Positions 22,950 to 34,613 of a DNA stretch of 64,000 nucleotides are shown in pieces. Numbering within the stretch: position 1 is the first letter of the stretch; each line of letters opens with the position of its first letter. The position numbers were made by a program, and so were the translations under genes. Source of the DNA: Jacaranda mimosifolia. Its lineage: Eukaryota > Streptophyta > Magnoliopsida > Lamiales > Bignoniaceae. Location: contig CM032117.1 of assembly GCA_018894105.1 (NCBI GenBank), positions 28,686,501 to 28,750,500 of the forward strand, written 5' to 3'. The notes beneath the pieces are model-generated. The model searched no databases. It was not told where the DNA came from and was given only the letters and a program-made list of their open reading frames with translations.

Positions 22950-23480
22950 CGTGCCTATGCTCTAACGGGAGAAGATACACCGGATCCTAATGAGGTAGTT
23001 GAAGGTATGATCTTTATTTTTAGAATTTATGGTAATACCTTATATGATCCTGGTGCTTCTCATTCTTTCATATCTACCACAATCTCTTAAAAACTGAATA
23101 TACAACCCGAAACTATGGCTTATCAAATAGAAGTTCAGATGCCCTTAGGAGTAGGGTTAATAACTGACACTATATATCGGGATTGTCCAGTTATGATTAG
23201 GGATGGGGTATATCTAGCCAATCTTATACAAATGTCTATCCAAGAATATGATATAATACTTGGAATAGATTGACTGTATAATCATCAGGCATAGGTGAAC
23301 TGTTACACCAAGCGCATCACTTTTGGAAATAAGATACCAATACCAACATGCCATTCTGCAAATAACACTTCCCCGATACCAATTATATCTGCGCTAGAGG
23401 CCAGAAAAATTTTGAGGGAAGGCAAACAAGGATTCTTAGCGTATCTTATCAATAAACCTCGAGACAGTTAAAATTGAGGA
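22950..23480 (+). pseudogene. Gypsy-2 aspartic protease region
   Basis: Contains LYDPGASHSFIS near 23040-23075, the intact active-site motif, followed by a stop where Gypsy-1 has a coding residue. YRDCPVM and YDIILGID follow, then a stop in place of Trp. It is better preserved at the active site than Gypsy-1. Confidence 0.9.
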
Positions 23481-23499
23481 AGTGGAGGTGGTGGCTAAA

Positions 23500-24320
23500 T
23501 ATCCAGAGGTATTTTCGAAAGAATTGAGGTTAATACCATCTGACAAAGAGATAGAATTTGTTATTCACACATTTCCAGGGCCACACCCTTCTCCAAAAAT
23601 CCTTATCGAATGGCACCTATAGAGCTTAAAGAACTAAAAAGCCAACTACAAGAACTATTGGAGAAAAAGTCTGTAAGGCCAAGTACTTCTCATTGGGGAA
23701 CCCCAGTACTATTTGTCAAGAAGAATGATGGGTTATTGAGAATGTGCATTGACTACAAGGAATTGAATAAGGTCATTATCAAGAATAAATATCCCTTGCC
23801 ACATGTAGAAGAATTGTTTGACCTTCTGTAGGGATCAAGAATCTTTTCAAAGCTGGATTTGAGATAGGGGTATTATCAGCTGAAGATCAGAGGAGAAGAT
23901 ATTCTGAAGACCAAAATGAACTCTCGATATGGTCATTTTAAATTCGTAGTAATGCCATTTGGCCTAACCAACGCCCCTATGGTATTTATAGACTTGATGC
24001 ATCGAATTTTTAGACCATATCTGGACAAATTTGTGGTTATATTCATTGATGACATTTTAGTGTGCTCTAAATCTGGAGATGAGCATGAAAAACACTTGCA
24101 CATAGTTCTCAGCACCTTGAAGGAGCATTAGTTGTATGCAAAATTTAGTAAGTTCGAATTCTAGATAGAGAAAGTAGCTTTTCTTGGGTATATCATATCC
24201 CATAATAGGATAGAGATTGATCTCTCTAAGATAGAGGCGATAGTCAACTGGAAGAGACCAAAAAACGTGACTAAAGTTCATAGTTTTTTGGGCTTTGTCG
24301 GCTATTATCGAAGATTTGTG
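23500..24320 (+). pseudogene. Gypsy-2 reverse transcriptase (stops, intact FIDD)
   Basis: The 23610-23831 frame covers [36 protein letters not shown] and [19 protein letters not shown] follows where Gypsy-1 has CAA (Gln), and another TAG near 23866 replaces a CAG. The 23916-24131 frame has [14 protein letters not shown] and [14 protein letters not shown], so the catalytic FIDD is intact, the only RT of the four in this window that keeps both aspartates. A TAG ends the frame at 24129. Confidence 0.93.
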
Positions 24321-24428
24321 GAAGACATTTCTAAATTGGCTTGCCCATTGACTAAATTAACTCAAAAAGATCAACCATTTGACTGAAATGAGGATTGTGA
24401 AAGAAGCTTCCAAGAACTAAAAAATGGG

Positions 24429-24818
24429 TTGACCATGGCTCTAGTATTGGCCCTTCTAGATGGATTAAAAGGTTTTATGGTTTATACGGACATTTCTAGC
24501 AAAGGGCTTGGATGCGTGCCGATGCAAAAAGAACTTGTTATCGCTTATGCATCCAAAAAACTGAAACTACATGAGGAGAATTACCCGACTCATGATCTGG
24601 AGCTAGTCGCCGATATTTTTGCATTGACAAAATGGAGACATTATCTCTATGGGGCTACATTCGAGATATACACCAACCACAAGAGTCTCAAGTACCTACA
24701 TTCACAGAAAGACGTAAATATGAGACAGCGCAGAAGGATAGAGTTTTTAGAAAACTATGATTTGTCCATCTTCTATCATCCGAGGAAAGTGAATGTAGTG
24801 GCTGATGCATTGAGCTAA
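24429..24818 (+). pseudogene. Gypsy-2 RNase H (open)
   Basis: A continuous frame of about 129 residues with [10 protein letters not shown] (first Asp), [17 protein letters not shown] (Glu), [20 protein letters not shown] where a catalytic Asp position reads Asn, and [15 protein letters not shown]. It stops at the position where the linker to integrase begins. The TNH in place of TDH suggests lost activity. Confidence 0.92.
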
Positions 24819-24920
24819 AGGGCTGGGATGGCTCACTTACTAGGAACAGAAGCATCAAAAAGATTAAGAATTGATGCTATGTTGAGATTGAAACAACGAG
24901 CTTAGATTGCAGGAACAAAA

Positions 24921-25760
24921 GTGCAGCTCGAGTTATATGATGAAATACAACGAGCCCAAGGTAATCATGTAAGGATGTTGAAACAGAAGGAAAAAGTTGG
25001 AAATTTTGAAGAGTTTACATCCAGTACCAATAGCCAAGGCACTCTTCTACTCTTTAAAAGGATCTGCGTGCCAAAAGCAATGGAAAAGATATTATTAGAT
25101 GAGGCATATAAGATGATGTTCAAGATATATCCGAAAGGAATGAAGATTTATCGAGATTTGAAAAAGCAGTTCTGGTGGAATAGGATGAAAAAGGATGTTG
25201 CAGACTATGTGCAAGAGTGTTTGACCTATCAACTAGTGAAAGCAGAGCATCAACGACCGTCGGGGTTGCTCCAACCACTTCCAATCCCTAATTGGAAATG
25301 GGAGTAGGTTACCATGGATTTTATAACAGGTTTACCCACAACACAATGAGGATATAATAGCATTTGGGTAATAGTAGATCGATTGACCAAGTCTGCTTAT
25401 TTTTTGCTAGTCGAAACACAGTACAAGTTTGAAAAACTGGCAGAGTTATATATCAGAGAGATATTCAAACTACATGGAGTCCCAAATAGTATAATGTCAG
25501 ATTGAGATCCAAAGTTCACCTCGAGGCTTTGGAAAGGTCTACAAGAACACTTGGCAACAAGATTTTGGTTCAGTTCTGTAGCTTATCCTTAAACAGAAGG
25601 TCATTCGGAGAGAGTTATCCGAATATTAGAAGAAATGCTAGGGCCTATGTCATAGATTTCAGCGGAAGTTGGGACCGACACCTTTCTTTAATTGAATTCG
25701 CTTACAATAATAGTTACCAGTCTTCTATCCAAATGGCTCCTTATGAGGCATTATAGAGCA
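24921..25760 (+). pseudogene. Gypsy-2 integrase zinc finger and core (broken)
   Basis: The 24921-25307 frame holds the N-terminal zinc-binding region (RICVPKAMEKILLDEAY, FWWNRMKKDVADYVQECLTYQ). The second Cys of its C-x2-C is Tyr and the expected His pair is altered. Core pieces follow: MDFITGLP (first Asp), IWVIVDRLTKSAYF, an SD-DPKF segment with a TGA in place of Arg, and an EGHSERVIR segment carrying the Glu. Frameshifts lie at about 25540-25600 and 25770-25870. Confidence 0.92.
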
Positions 25761-25875
25761 TAAAGTGTCAATCTCTGTTGTATTAGGATCTTAAGAAGTA
25801 TAGAAGCCACACTGATATGTCAAGCTAGAAATAATATAGAAGGCTATTGAGAAAGTACAGACAATTAAACAAAAG

Positions 25876-26340
25876 ATGAAAGCCGTTCAAGATCGACAGA
25901 AGAGTTACACGAATAAGCGAAGAAGGGATTTGGACTTCGAAGTTGGTGACCAAGTATTTCTCAAGGTATTTTCGAGAAAAGGTATCCGAAGAATCAATAA
26001 AGGTGGAAAGCTTAGCCCAAGATACGTTGGTCCCTACGAAATCTGTGAAAGAATTGGACCAATTGCTTATTGTCTAGTACTACCTCAAGGCCTAATAGAA
26101 ATACATGATGTCTTTCACATGTCACAACTTCAGAGGTATTACCCTGATCCCCCCCATGTCATTCCTCATAAAAGCATACCTTTGCAAAGAAATCTACGTA
26201 AGAAGAGCAACAAATTCTTATCCTAAATCGAAAGTTGCCAGAGCTTAGGAATCAGAGGATTCCTTAAGTAATGGTGTTGTAGCTCAATTATAACGTAGAA
26301 GAAGCAACCTAGGAGTGAGAAGATCTCATGCACCAACAGT
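25876..26340 (+). pseudogene. Gypsy-2 integrase C-terminus with chromodomain-like tail
   Basis: The 25876-26226 frame gives the GPY/F-type module (FEVGDQVFLKV, GKLSPRYVGPYEICERIGPIAY) and HDVFHMSQLQRYYPDP. Beyond the stop, other frames show a NRKLPELRNQRIP stretch and a NYNVEEAT stretch, the remnant of a chromodomain of the Tekay/Del type. Such domains direct integration to marked chromatin. The remnant is degraded. Confidence 0.85.
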
Positions 26341-26395
26341 ATCACAAACTTTTTCAGGATTAGGTAAGAATTTGGGGACCATATTCTTTTAATAT

Positions 26396-26404
26396 GAGGA
26401 GGTC
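26396..26404 (+). other. Gypsy-2 polypurine tract
   Basis: GAGGAGGTC directly before the 3' LTR, in the position of the plus-strand primer. Confidence 0.6.
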
Positions 26405-29172
26405 TGTAACACCCCTAGAAACCATATTATTAGTAGTATTTCAATTAACATTATCTTCGTAAGTTTTACTAAATTTTATTTAATTTTAAAAGTTTTAGGT
26501 GGTTAAAATACAAATAGGAAAGACTTCAACGTCTCATTATTTATAATTTTGGGGGTCAACATAGAATTATTCCCAGTTTAGTAGGCAAATTTGAGGCACT
26601 AACTTGTTGTGGGGATGATTGGAATGCAAATGGAAGCTGTGGGTGGTTTAATTGAAAGCTAGATAGAAATATTGGGGGCCAATTCAAATTTTCCAAATGT
26701 TATTCTATATATAGCATCACCCCCCATTTTTTGCATTTCTCACCTGCGCACTTGTCACCTTCTTCTCTAGCGATCATCACCGGCAAATACTCAAAATGGA
26801 AAATCAAATTGACCATTGTCTTTCCCATCTTCTCAAGAGTTCAGTGATAGTACATGCAACCCATTCTGACCAGTCAGCCACCGAAAATTGATGTAAGAAA
26901 TCGAGAGGCGACGGCGAGTAGCGAGCCTGATGGAGCAATGGTAGAAGCTTGGTTCTGGGCAGAGTTTCTAGTAGAGTTCAGCTCAAGGAACCCCATGGTA
27001 CCTTCAATTCTGAGTTTGGACCGACAGTGGTGGTAGAACTGAAGGAAAACGACGATGGCGGATGTGGTGGCTCAACAACTTCGAGGTTCCAGTAGACCTT
27101 CGATTTGGCAGCAAATAAAGAAATCGACCAGGCGTTGGGTTTGTGGTGCTAAGACGCACTTAACGGTAGTGGTGGTGACCTTCTTCGACGGTGGACGGCA
27201 GCCAGCGGTGACGATGCTGAGGCAGTTTCTTCACCTCGACATAGTGAACGCACTGGTGGTGTTGGTTCATGAAGGTTGAGCTTCGATAATCAGATTTTAG
27301 GTAAAGAGTTGGATTGAGGTTACATATACACATATATGATGTACCAATTTTACTCTTATAAATCTTGTATTATGACATATATTGATATGGGAAATATGTA
27401 TCGAAATTAAGTGAGAATAGACATGCATGGATATATATGTATGCCTAGTGGGCCTGGATTTACATTATTATATGATAATTTTGGTTAATTGAGTTAATTA
27501 GAGGATTAAAACCCTAATACTATGGATTTGAGACCTAAGTGACAAATTTTAGGTTATGAGGATAGTTGAACTATTATAATCAATTTTGTGTAACGTTGTA
27601 AGACTAATTATATAATTAAGGATTTTATTATATTCCTTTTTACCAGAATAAGTATGAACCTCGTACATATTCCTGCATTGACAACATAATTAGCGTGTTC
27701 CTTATTAGAGATATCAAAATCGAGCCTTAAAATATTGTATTAATGGAATAATTATTGATTTTAGAATGCTATCTGTATAATTGTGATTACATGGTCAAAA
27801 CAAAGGTTTTGACAGTATATCTGTTCTTTTGGTTAAGTACACCTATTAGTTATTATCTGGATACTCCTGTGAGGGTTAAACTTGTCTTTGTTCTAGGAAA
27901 TAATTGATTCTTGACCATTGAATTCAGTGAATTGTTTAAACTCTTGATTGTTATTTGATAATTGATTCGTATACCCCTGTGAGGATTTGTTTTCTTGAAT
28001 TTGCTTATGTTAAGTTGATCATTCTCGTTCTGGTGCCAAGAAATTTCATTGTTTTGTCGGATATTGTCCAGATTGAATTTGTTCTACTTATCACATGTTT
28101 TGCCTTGTCGGCTTATTTCAATCAGCTGAGTTGTTATTTATGGCTTTACCGACACATTTGATTTATCTAGTACTTCGTTTGTGTGGCCTTGTCGGCAATT
28201 GGCTTTGATACATGATATATATACGGGGAAAACTGTTAGGCTAAAGGCCATTACCGAGCTGTCATGCTTAGATTACTTTAATTGCCGAGCTGTCATGCTC
28301 GAGCTGTTGTGCTTGGATTACCATGATAGAGGAATAAGGATAATCTGATATGCATGTTGTGCTTGGATTATTTGGATTGCATATCATGCTTGGGTTTGTT
28401 TTCTTTTATTTATATTCTAATCAAGGAGCAATAAGAATGGTGTAGTTTTCCTAGTTTAGATCGGGCTTATGTCCGGGCCGAACGAGCCGATGGAAATACC
28501 TCCCAAATTGGACTGATTGAGATGATGGGGCCGTTCGAGCTGACGGTAACCATTCCTGAACTAGTACCCACTAGTAGCCTGGAATCTGATATTATCTATG
28601 TATTGCATTTTTTGTTTTCTTTGCAATATTATGCCTGTTTATATTATGTTGAATTATTGTTTCTTCTATAGATCCATTTGTTTGCCTAGCTGAACTTTCC
28701 CTCACTAAGTCCTTTGGACTTACCCTTTTATGTTATTCTCGATCTTCCCTGGCAAGGATAAGTGAAGGACATGAGCTTTTGGCTTGGATTGGAGAATCTA
28801 TTTTGTAATGGATTAGGTGATTATATGCGTTCATGGGTTCACCTGATCGATATGCTTTGACTTAGAGATATTGTGATATGTTAAGTTGAATTTAAGATCT
28901 ACAGCATGTATATATTGTGTTTTATGGGATGACACTTTGGGCTTGTAACTATTCACAGTTTAGAATTGAGGTTGTTGATGTATTGAATGTCAATTGACGA
29001 CTTATGGCATGAATATATAGTATCTTAGTGGTAATCCGTTTACATTTGAAGCATGTTGTTGTCTATGAGCTTTGTTGAAATTATGTGGGCCTATCGGACA
29101 TGTTGTATATTATGATTTAAAGTTGAATTGATAACATCTCAGCTTATAGATTACCTTAAGTGATGTGCCACA
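26405..29172 (+). repeat. Gypsy-2 3' LTR, full length
   Basis: Starts TGTAACACCCCTAGAAACC and ends GATGTGCCACA, about 2.77 kb. A TATA-like CTATATATAG lies at 26705-26714. A GC-rich exon-like block runs about 26750-27300 and ends ATTTTAG|GTAAAG at 27301. The palindrome is at 28706-28722. Repeated units with GAGCTGTCATGCT cores lie near 28250-28390. About 130 bp holding the GGTTAGGTGACGA box is deleted at about 27833. Confidence 0.92.
26705..26714 (+). promoter_or_regulatory. Putative LTR TATA box
   Basis: CTATATATAG about 300 bp into the LTR, followed about 30-50 bp later by the start of the GC-rich block. Position fits a retrotransposon promoter; activity is inferred. Confidence 0.55.
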
Positions 29173-31394
29173 AAAAATATGATTACAGATATTTTTTGAA
29201 TTATCTTATGAGATACAAATCTATATTGCAATTTTAGATAAATACAATATGATATTTTAGTTATAATAGATACGTTAATCGTATTAAAATAAAATATAAA
29301 AGTAAATAAACAACTAATGAAAAATTTTCAACTGAATTAGAAAACCCAAAATTTTCAAAATGATAAGTTGACATTTGGCCAAAATGCATAACTAGAATTA
29401 AAATTGCACAATTATGGGTCTCACAATGTTGTGCTATATATAATAGTATTATCCCCATGCTATGCACAAGTTCTTTAAAATTACTATATATTAATATAAT
29501 TATTGAATTATAAATATAACTAAAATAATAATATAAAAACAAAAATATCGAAAAAATATCAAGTAATTAATAAAATTAAATTTAAAGTTTTAAAATTTAG
29601 TATTTAAAAGTTTGCAAAATATAAAGACATCTCATATACATTATGTCATAAAAAAAATTTAAAATTATTCAACGAGAAGTTAAAAAATTTTAAAATATCC
29701 AAAAATAAAAATCTTTGAATATGATTATGTACTTTATTGAAAAAAGAAAATATTATGCGATTAAAAGCTAATAGATAGTTGCATTAAAAAATAAAAATAT
29801 ATGAGATTGATATAGAACACAAGATAAATGGCTTGAAAGTTGTTTGAAAAAATTTAAAATTATAATACTTTAAGATTATTTTAAACTTAAAAGATGATGA
29901 GTATATATTAAGTTAAAACTTAAAATATAAAGAATTAAATAATATATTAGTTGCCCACGATTAGAAAAATCTTATTTAATTTTAGTTTTTGATTAAAAAT
30001 CAATTAAGTCCAAACAAAACTATGATAGTAAAGATTAAAAAAATTAAAAAATTAAAATAACTGTATAAAATAATTACAAAGTTAAGATCAATATTAGTAT
30101 ATAATTTTATAGAACCCTTTTAATTTGACTCATAGTTTAGTTATCAAATTATTAAGTGAAGAAAAAAGTTTGATATTAGTATTGCAAAGTTAAAGTCGTA
30201 GTAAATTGGTAAAACAGTTATAAGCTCAAAAGTAGTTTTAAATAGGAATTAGTGATAGGATATGAGGATGAAATTAGAATGTAAAATGAAATATAGAAAA
30301 AACAAATTATTATGTTCATTCTCAATTTTTTGTATGAATGTAATTGGATCTTCATATTACATTTCGCAAATAGTAGAAAAAAAAAGTGGATAACAAAAAA
30401 AGTTGTTAACTTTTCAAACAATCAAAATTCAAAAATAAAATAAAATAAAATTACATGTATATATATTGATAGACTAAATAATGTCTAGAGTTATAAACTT
30501 AGATGAGCAAAAAAAAAAAGCAAATTGAAAAATAAATTACAAAAATTAACAATAAATTAATAACTTGATTCAAAAAATGAGTAAGAGGATGCTAAATGTA
30601 TAATAATTTAAATAAAAAAATTAAATTAAAAATATTAAGTGCAATTAATAAATCTCATAACAAATGAATTGATAACATAAACTAAGTAGTAAACAAAAAA
30701 GATATAGAAATTTACAAATTTAATAGTAATAAAATAAACACTTTGAATAATGAACTAAAGATGCACACAATGAGATAGAAGGAAAAAATGCTATAAAATA
30801 AAGAGGACACAAATAATATAGTGAAAAAAAAATGGTAGCACCTGAGAATATAATGCAATGACTTTTAAAAAACTTGATATATAGTAGTATAGATATAAAT
30901 TAGTTATTAAAGATAAGAGAAAATCATGAAAGACTTATCAAACTATAGAGTTTAAATGATCAAGAAATCTTCCATATATTGAAAGCAGAGATGGAAAAGA
31001 TTTTGTGGATAAAATGCAATTATTTTTTGATATTAGAGATAAATAAAGAATAATTTTCTAATCAAGAAAATGATTACAAAAAATCAGATATCTTTAAAAG
31101 GAATAAATAATATCAAATTTAATAACTAAAAATTCATTTTTAAATTTAATGAAAAAATTCAAAATTCTAAGAATTCAAAATTTAGTCAAAATTGCATAAT
31201 TGTGGGGTTCTACATCGTTATGCTATATATAATAGTATAGATAAATATTATAATTTTATTAAGCTGTTGAAATTATTCCAATTTTCTTATCAAATTAATG
31301 AAGAAATACTATATATTTTTCTATAAAAAAAATATTAGTTAAATTTATTAGTACTTGATTTACCCATTTCTAGTTATGTGCATATAAGAAAGAA

Positions 31395-31396
<2 letters not shown>

Positions 31397-31430
<34 letters not shown>

Positions 31431-31431
31431 A
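31397..31431. repeat. (TC)n-(TA)n microsatellite
   Basis: About ten TC units run into about seven TA units. The homologous place near 51990-52010 lacks the array. Confidence 0.95.
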
Positions 31432-31743
31432 TATCACGTGCTTTGATAAGTTTATTTCAATTGATCTTTACTTATTTATAATAATGTTTTATAAGAAAAT
31501 AATTTTATTTCTCTTCAATAAATAAATTATTTATAAAAAAAATATGTATATACAACTAAAAATTAAAATTTCATTGCTAAGTAAATCATTTTACACAATT
31601 GATATATTTCATATTCAATAATTTATATTCACTTTGATAATATTAACTATCAAAAATTAAATGAATATAGGAAGGTTATGAGCTTTGATAAATATTAACG
31701 TATGTTTTATTTAAAGAGTGAGATTTTTTTTTCTTTTTAATTT

Positions 31744-34613
31744 AACTATACATTTTTATCTAAAAAAAAGCTTAAAATTTATCCCAAAAAAGTAGCTGAT
31801 AACTAAGTTATTTCAAAAAACAACCATTTTTTCATATTTAATAATTTTTTTCATGTTTATATAGATACAATCATATTATTTTTAGTTGAACTAATACAAT
31901 ATTCAATTATTTCTACTCAAAAAAATAATGAATAAACAAAAATATTCAATCATTTGATCAAACAAGTTATTTTTATTTATCAATTAAATAATTATTTTCT
32001 AAACAACTTCAGAAGTAAAATTAAAATATTTAACAATCATAATTATATCTTAACATCGTGACTTACTGAAAAAAATTTACAACTTATTTGTCACTTATGA
32101 AAGAGATAACCAAAAATTTATGTAAAATATCAAATCATCACTTCTTTATTAAAGAATTAGAAGATTGAGAAATGAATAAACTAATTGATATGCAAGTCCC
32201 CAATTTATCAAAGTTTTTAAAATTCAATTTTGTTTACTATAATATTTTTGGATATGTAAAATATTTTTAGATAAAATTATATATAGAACATAACAAATAA
32301 TTCCATTGAAGAATTTTTTTCAAAATATAAACAATTACTTTCTACAACAACTATAAAGTTTGAACTTTATTTTTATATAATTAATTTAAATCATTTTAGT
32401 TTTTTAGTAATTTAATAACGAAGAACTCATTTTCAATTATTTGAAATAAATTCTTTTATATGGAACATATATATAGTTGACATAATTGAAAATTTTCAAA
32501 AATTTGATAAATGACCACAAAAATAGCAAATGATATCAATTTTTATTTTTTTCAATATATTTAATTACACTATTTTATAATTATATTGCACACATTTATT
32601 TTGATATTTTTGCTTATAATAATTCATAAAAATATTTTTACATGGATTAATGATGTGAGATCAAAAAAATTTGATTAAAAGTAAATATCCATTTAATTAT
32701 TTGTAATTTTTATATTCTAATTATAAAAATGAAAGAACTTTGAGAGATTCATATTTTATTTTAAACTGAATACTAAAAATATACTTATTATTTTATCCAT
32801 GTACATAATATATGTTAATTGATAATTTTAAAAATTATAAAATAACCACATATATAAATAAAAATAGATAAATTTCACTTATGAGAGTTAAATAGAATAT
32901 TAAGAGATACTTTAATTTATAAAAATTATATGTTACAAACTACTTATTGAATTAGTTATCAAATAATTAATAACCTAATGTAAGCTAATTGCATAAATAA
33001 AGTACAAATATACTATATTAACTCTAACAAAAAATATTTGACATTTAAAATTCTCAAATGTCATGAAAATTACAACTATAACTTCCACATTATTAAGAAA
33101 TCATACAAAAAAGTTTTATATTATAAAAAAATTACTTACTTATTTATCATATCAAAATATATATGTATAAATATATATCTAATTTAAAAAGTGAATTTAG
33201 TAAAATATTATGCGCTATTTTTATTTTAATAATTCTTTTATTTTTTTAATTTTAACATTTTATAAGTTTTTGTATAATTTATAAAGTCAGAGTAAGAAAT
33301 TCTTGATATTCTACAACTTATTTAAGTATAAATTATCTTTAAATATATTATTTTTAATTGAAATATTCATATTATTTTATTTAAATAGTAATTGATTTTC
33401 TTTCATTAATGTTAAAAATAATTACAAATTTAGAGTTTATAGTTACAAAATTTTAATTCAATTAAAAAAATTTCATTAGTTGTTAATTATTATTTCTAAC
33501 CGATATGATTGTATTTTATCTCTAATTTTCTTTCATCCAAAATTCAAAATATATTTAATAGGATTTCATAATCTTTATTAAAGAGCTAGAAGTTTGAGAA
33601 ATGAATAATTATAAATTTACTGATATGTAAGAATTTAATTTATCAAAATCTTTTAATTTAATTATATTTACAATAATATTTTTTAGATATAGTAAATATT
33701 TTTAGGTAAAACTATATATATAGAATATAACAAATAATTTAATTTGAAGAATATTTCAACTATAAAAAGCTACTTCCTACAATAACTATAAACTCTAAAT
33801 TTTATTTTTATATTATTAATTTAAATTATTTTAGCCTTTTAGCAATATAATAGAGAACTCATTTTCAATTATTTGAAATAAGTTCTTTTATATGGGACAT
33901 ATATACAGGTGACATAATTGAAATTTTTTAAAAACATGATAAATGACTACTTAAATAGCAAATAATATCAATTTTTATATTTTTCAATATATTTAGTCAA
34001 AAAATGTTATAATTCTATCGCCTACTTTATTTTAATATCTTTTCTCATAATAATTTATGAAAAAAATATTTTTACATGGATTAATGATGTCAAATCAAAA
34101 ACGTTTGACTGAAAGCAAGTATCCATTTTATTGTTTATATATATTTATATATTTATAAAAGAAACTTATATAAGAGAGAGTGATGTTTTATCTTAAATTG
34201 AATATTGAAAATTTACTTATTATTTTATTCATGTAGATAGTATATTATTTGATAATTTTAAAAATAATAAAATAACTACATATATAAATAAATTTACTTA
34301 TAATAGTTATATAGAATATTAAGAGATATTTTAGTTTATAAAAATTGTATGTTACAAGCTACATTAAGCATATTTGTCAAATAATAACCTAATGTAAGTT
34401 ATTTTCATAGATAAAGTATAAAGAGGTTTACATATTTACTCTAACAAAACACTTAACATTTAAAGATCTCAAATGTCATAAAAATTATAACTATAACTTT
34501 CACATCATTAAAAAATCATATAAAAAAATTTATATTTTAAAAATTATTTGCTTACTTATTATATCAAAATATGTATGTATATATATATCTAGTTTAAAAG
34601 CGTATTTAGTTAA
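31744..34613. repeat. Tandem duplication of an AT-rich unit, offset about 1.43 kb
   Basis: Landmarks in the first copy recur about 1,435 bp later: a CATGGATTAATGATGT stretch at 32642 and 34077, a CATTTTCAATTATTTGAAATA stretch near 32428 and 33862 (quoted in part), and an AACCTAATGTAAG stretch near 32970 and 34390. Exact edges are uncertain. A third, interrupted copy lies at 51835-52757 plus 53980-54180. Confidence 0.8.

Larger units (their letters stand above)
19004..29172 (+). mobile_element. Gypsy-2, degenerate Tekay/Del-like chromovirus
   Basis: Plus-strand gypsy element with a partial 5' LTR, Met-type primer site, upstream ORF, gag, protease, RT, RNase H, integrase, chromodomain-like tail, polypurine tract and full 3' LTR. 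The first 1.28 kb of the 5' LTR is missing because Gypsy-1 inserted there and the far side was later lost. Most domains have stops, many at positions where Gln, Arg or Trp codons would become stops by C-to-T change. The integrase C-terminus places it among chromoviruses. Confidence 0.94.
29173..34613. other. AT-rich intergenic repeats, no genes
   Basis: Very AT-rich with no coding homology. A GTGCTATATATAATAGTAT motif occurs near 29430 and a variant near 31220, resembling ends of dispersed non-autonomous elements, type unclear. From about 31235 the sequence matches the region 51835-54180. The second half contains the tandem duplication listed separately. Confidence 0.7.

Noticed and set aside
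29261..29542. Hydrophobic 93-codon frame as a membrane protein
   Set aside because: AT-rich sequence readily yields Phe/Ile/Leu/Tyr-rich frames. No homology or start context.
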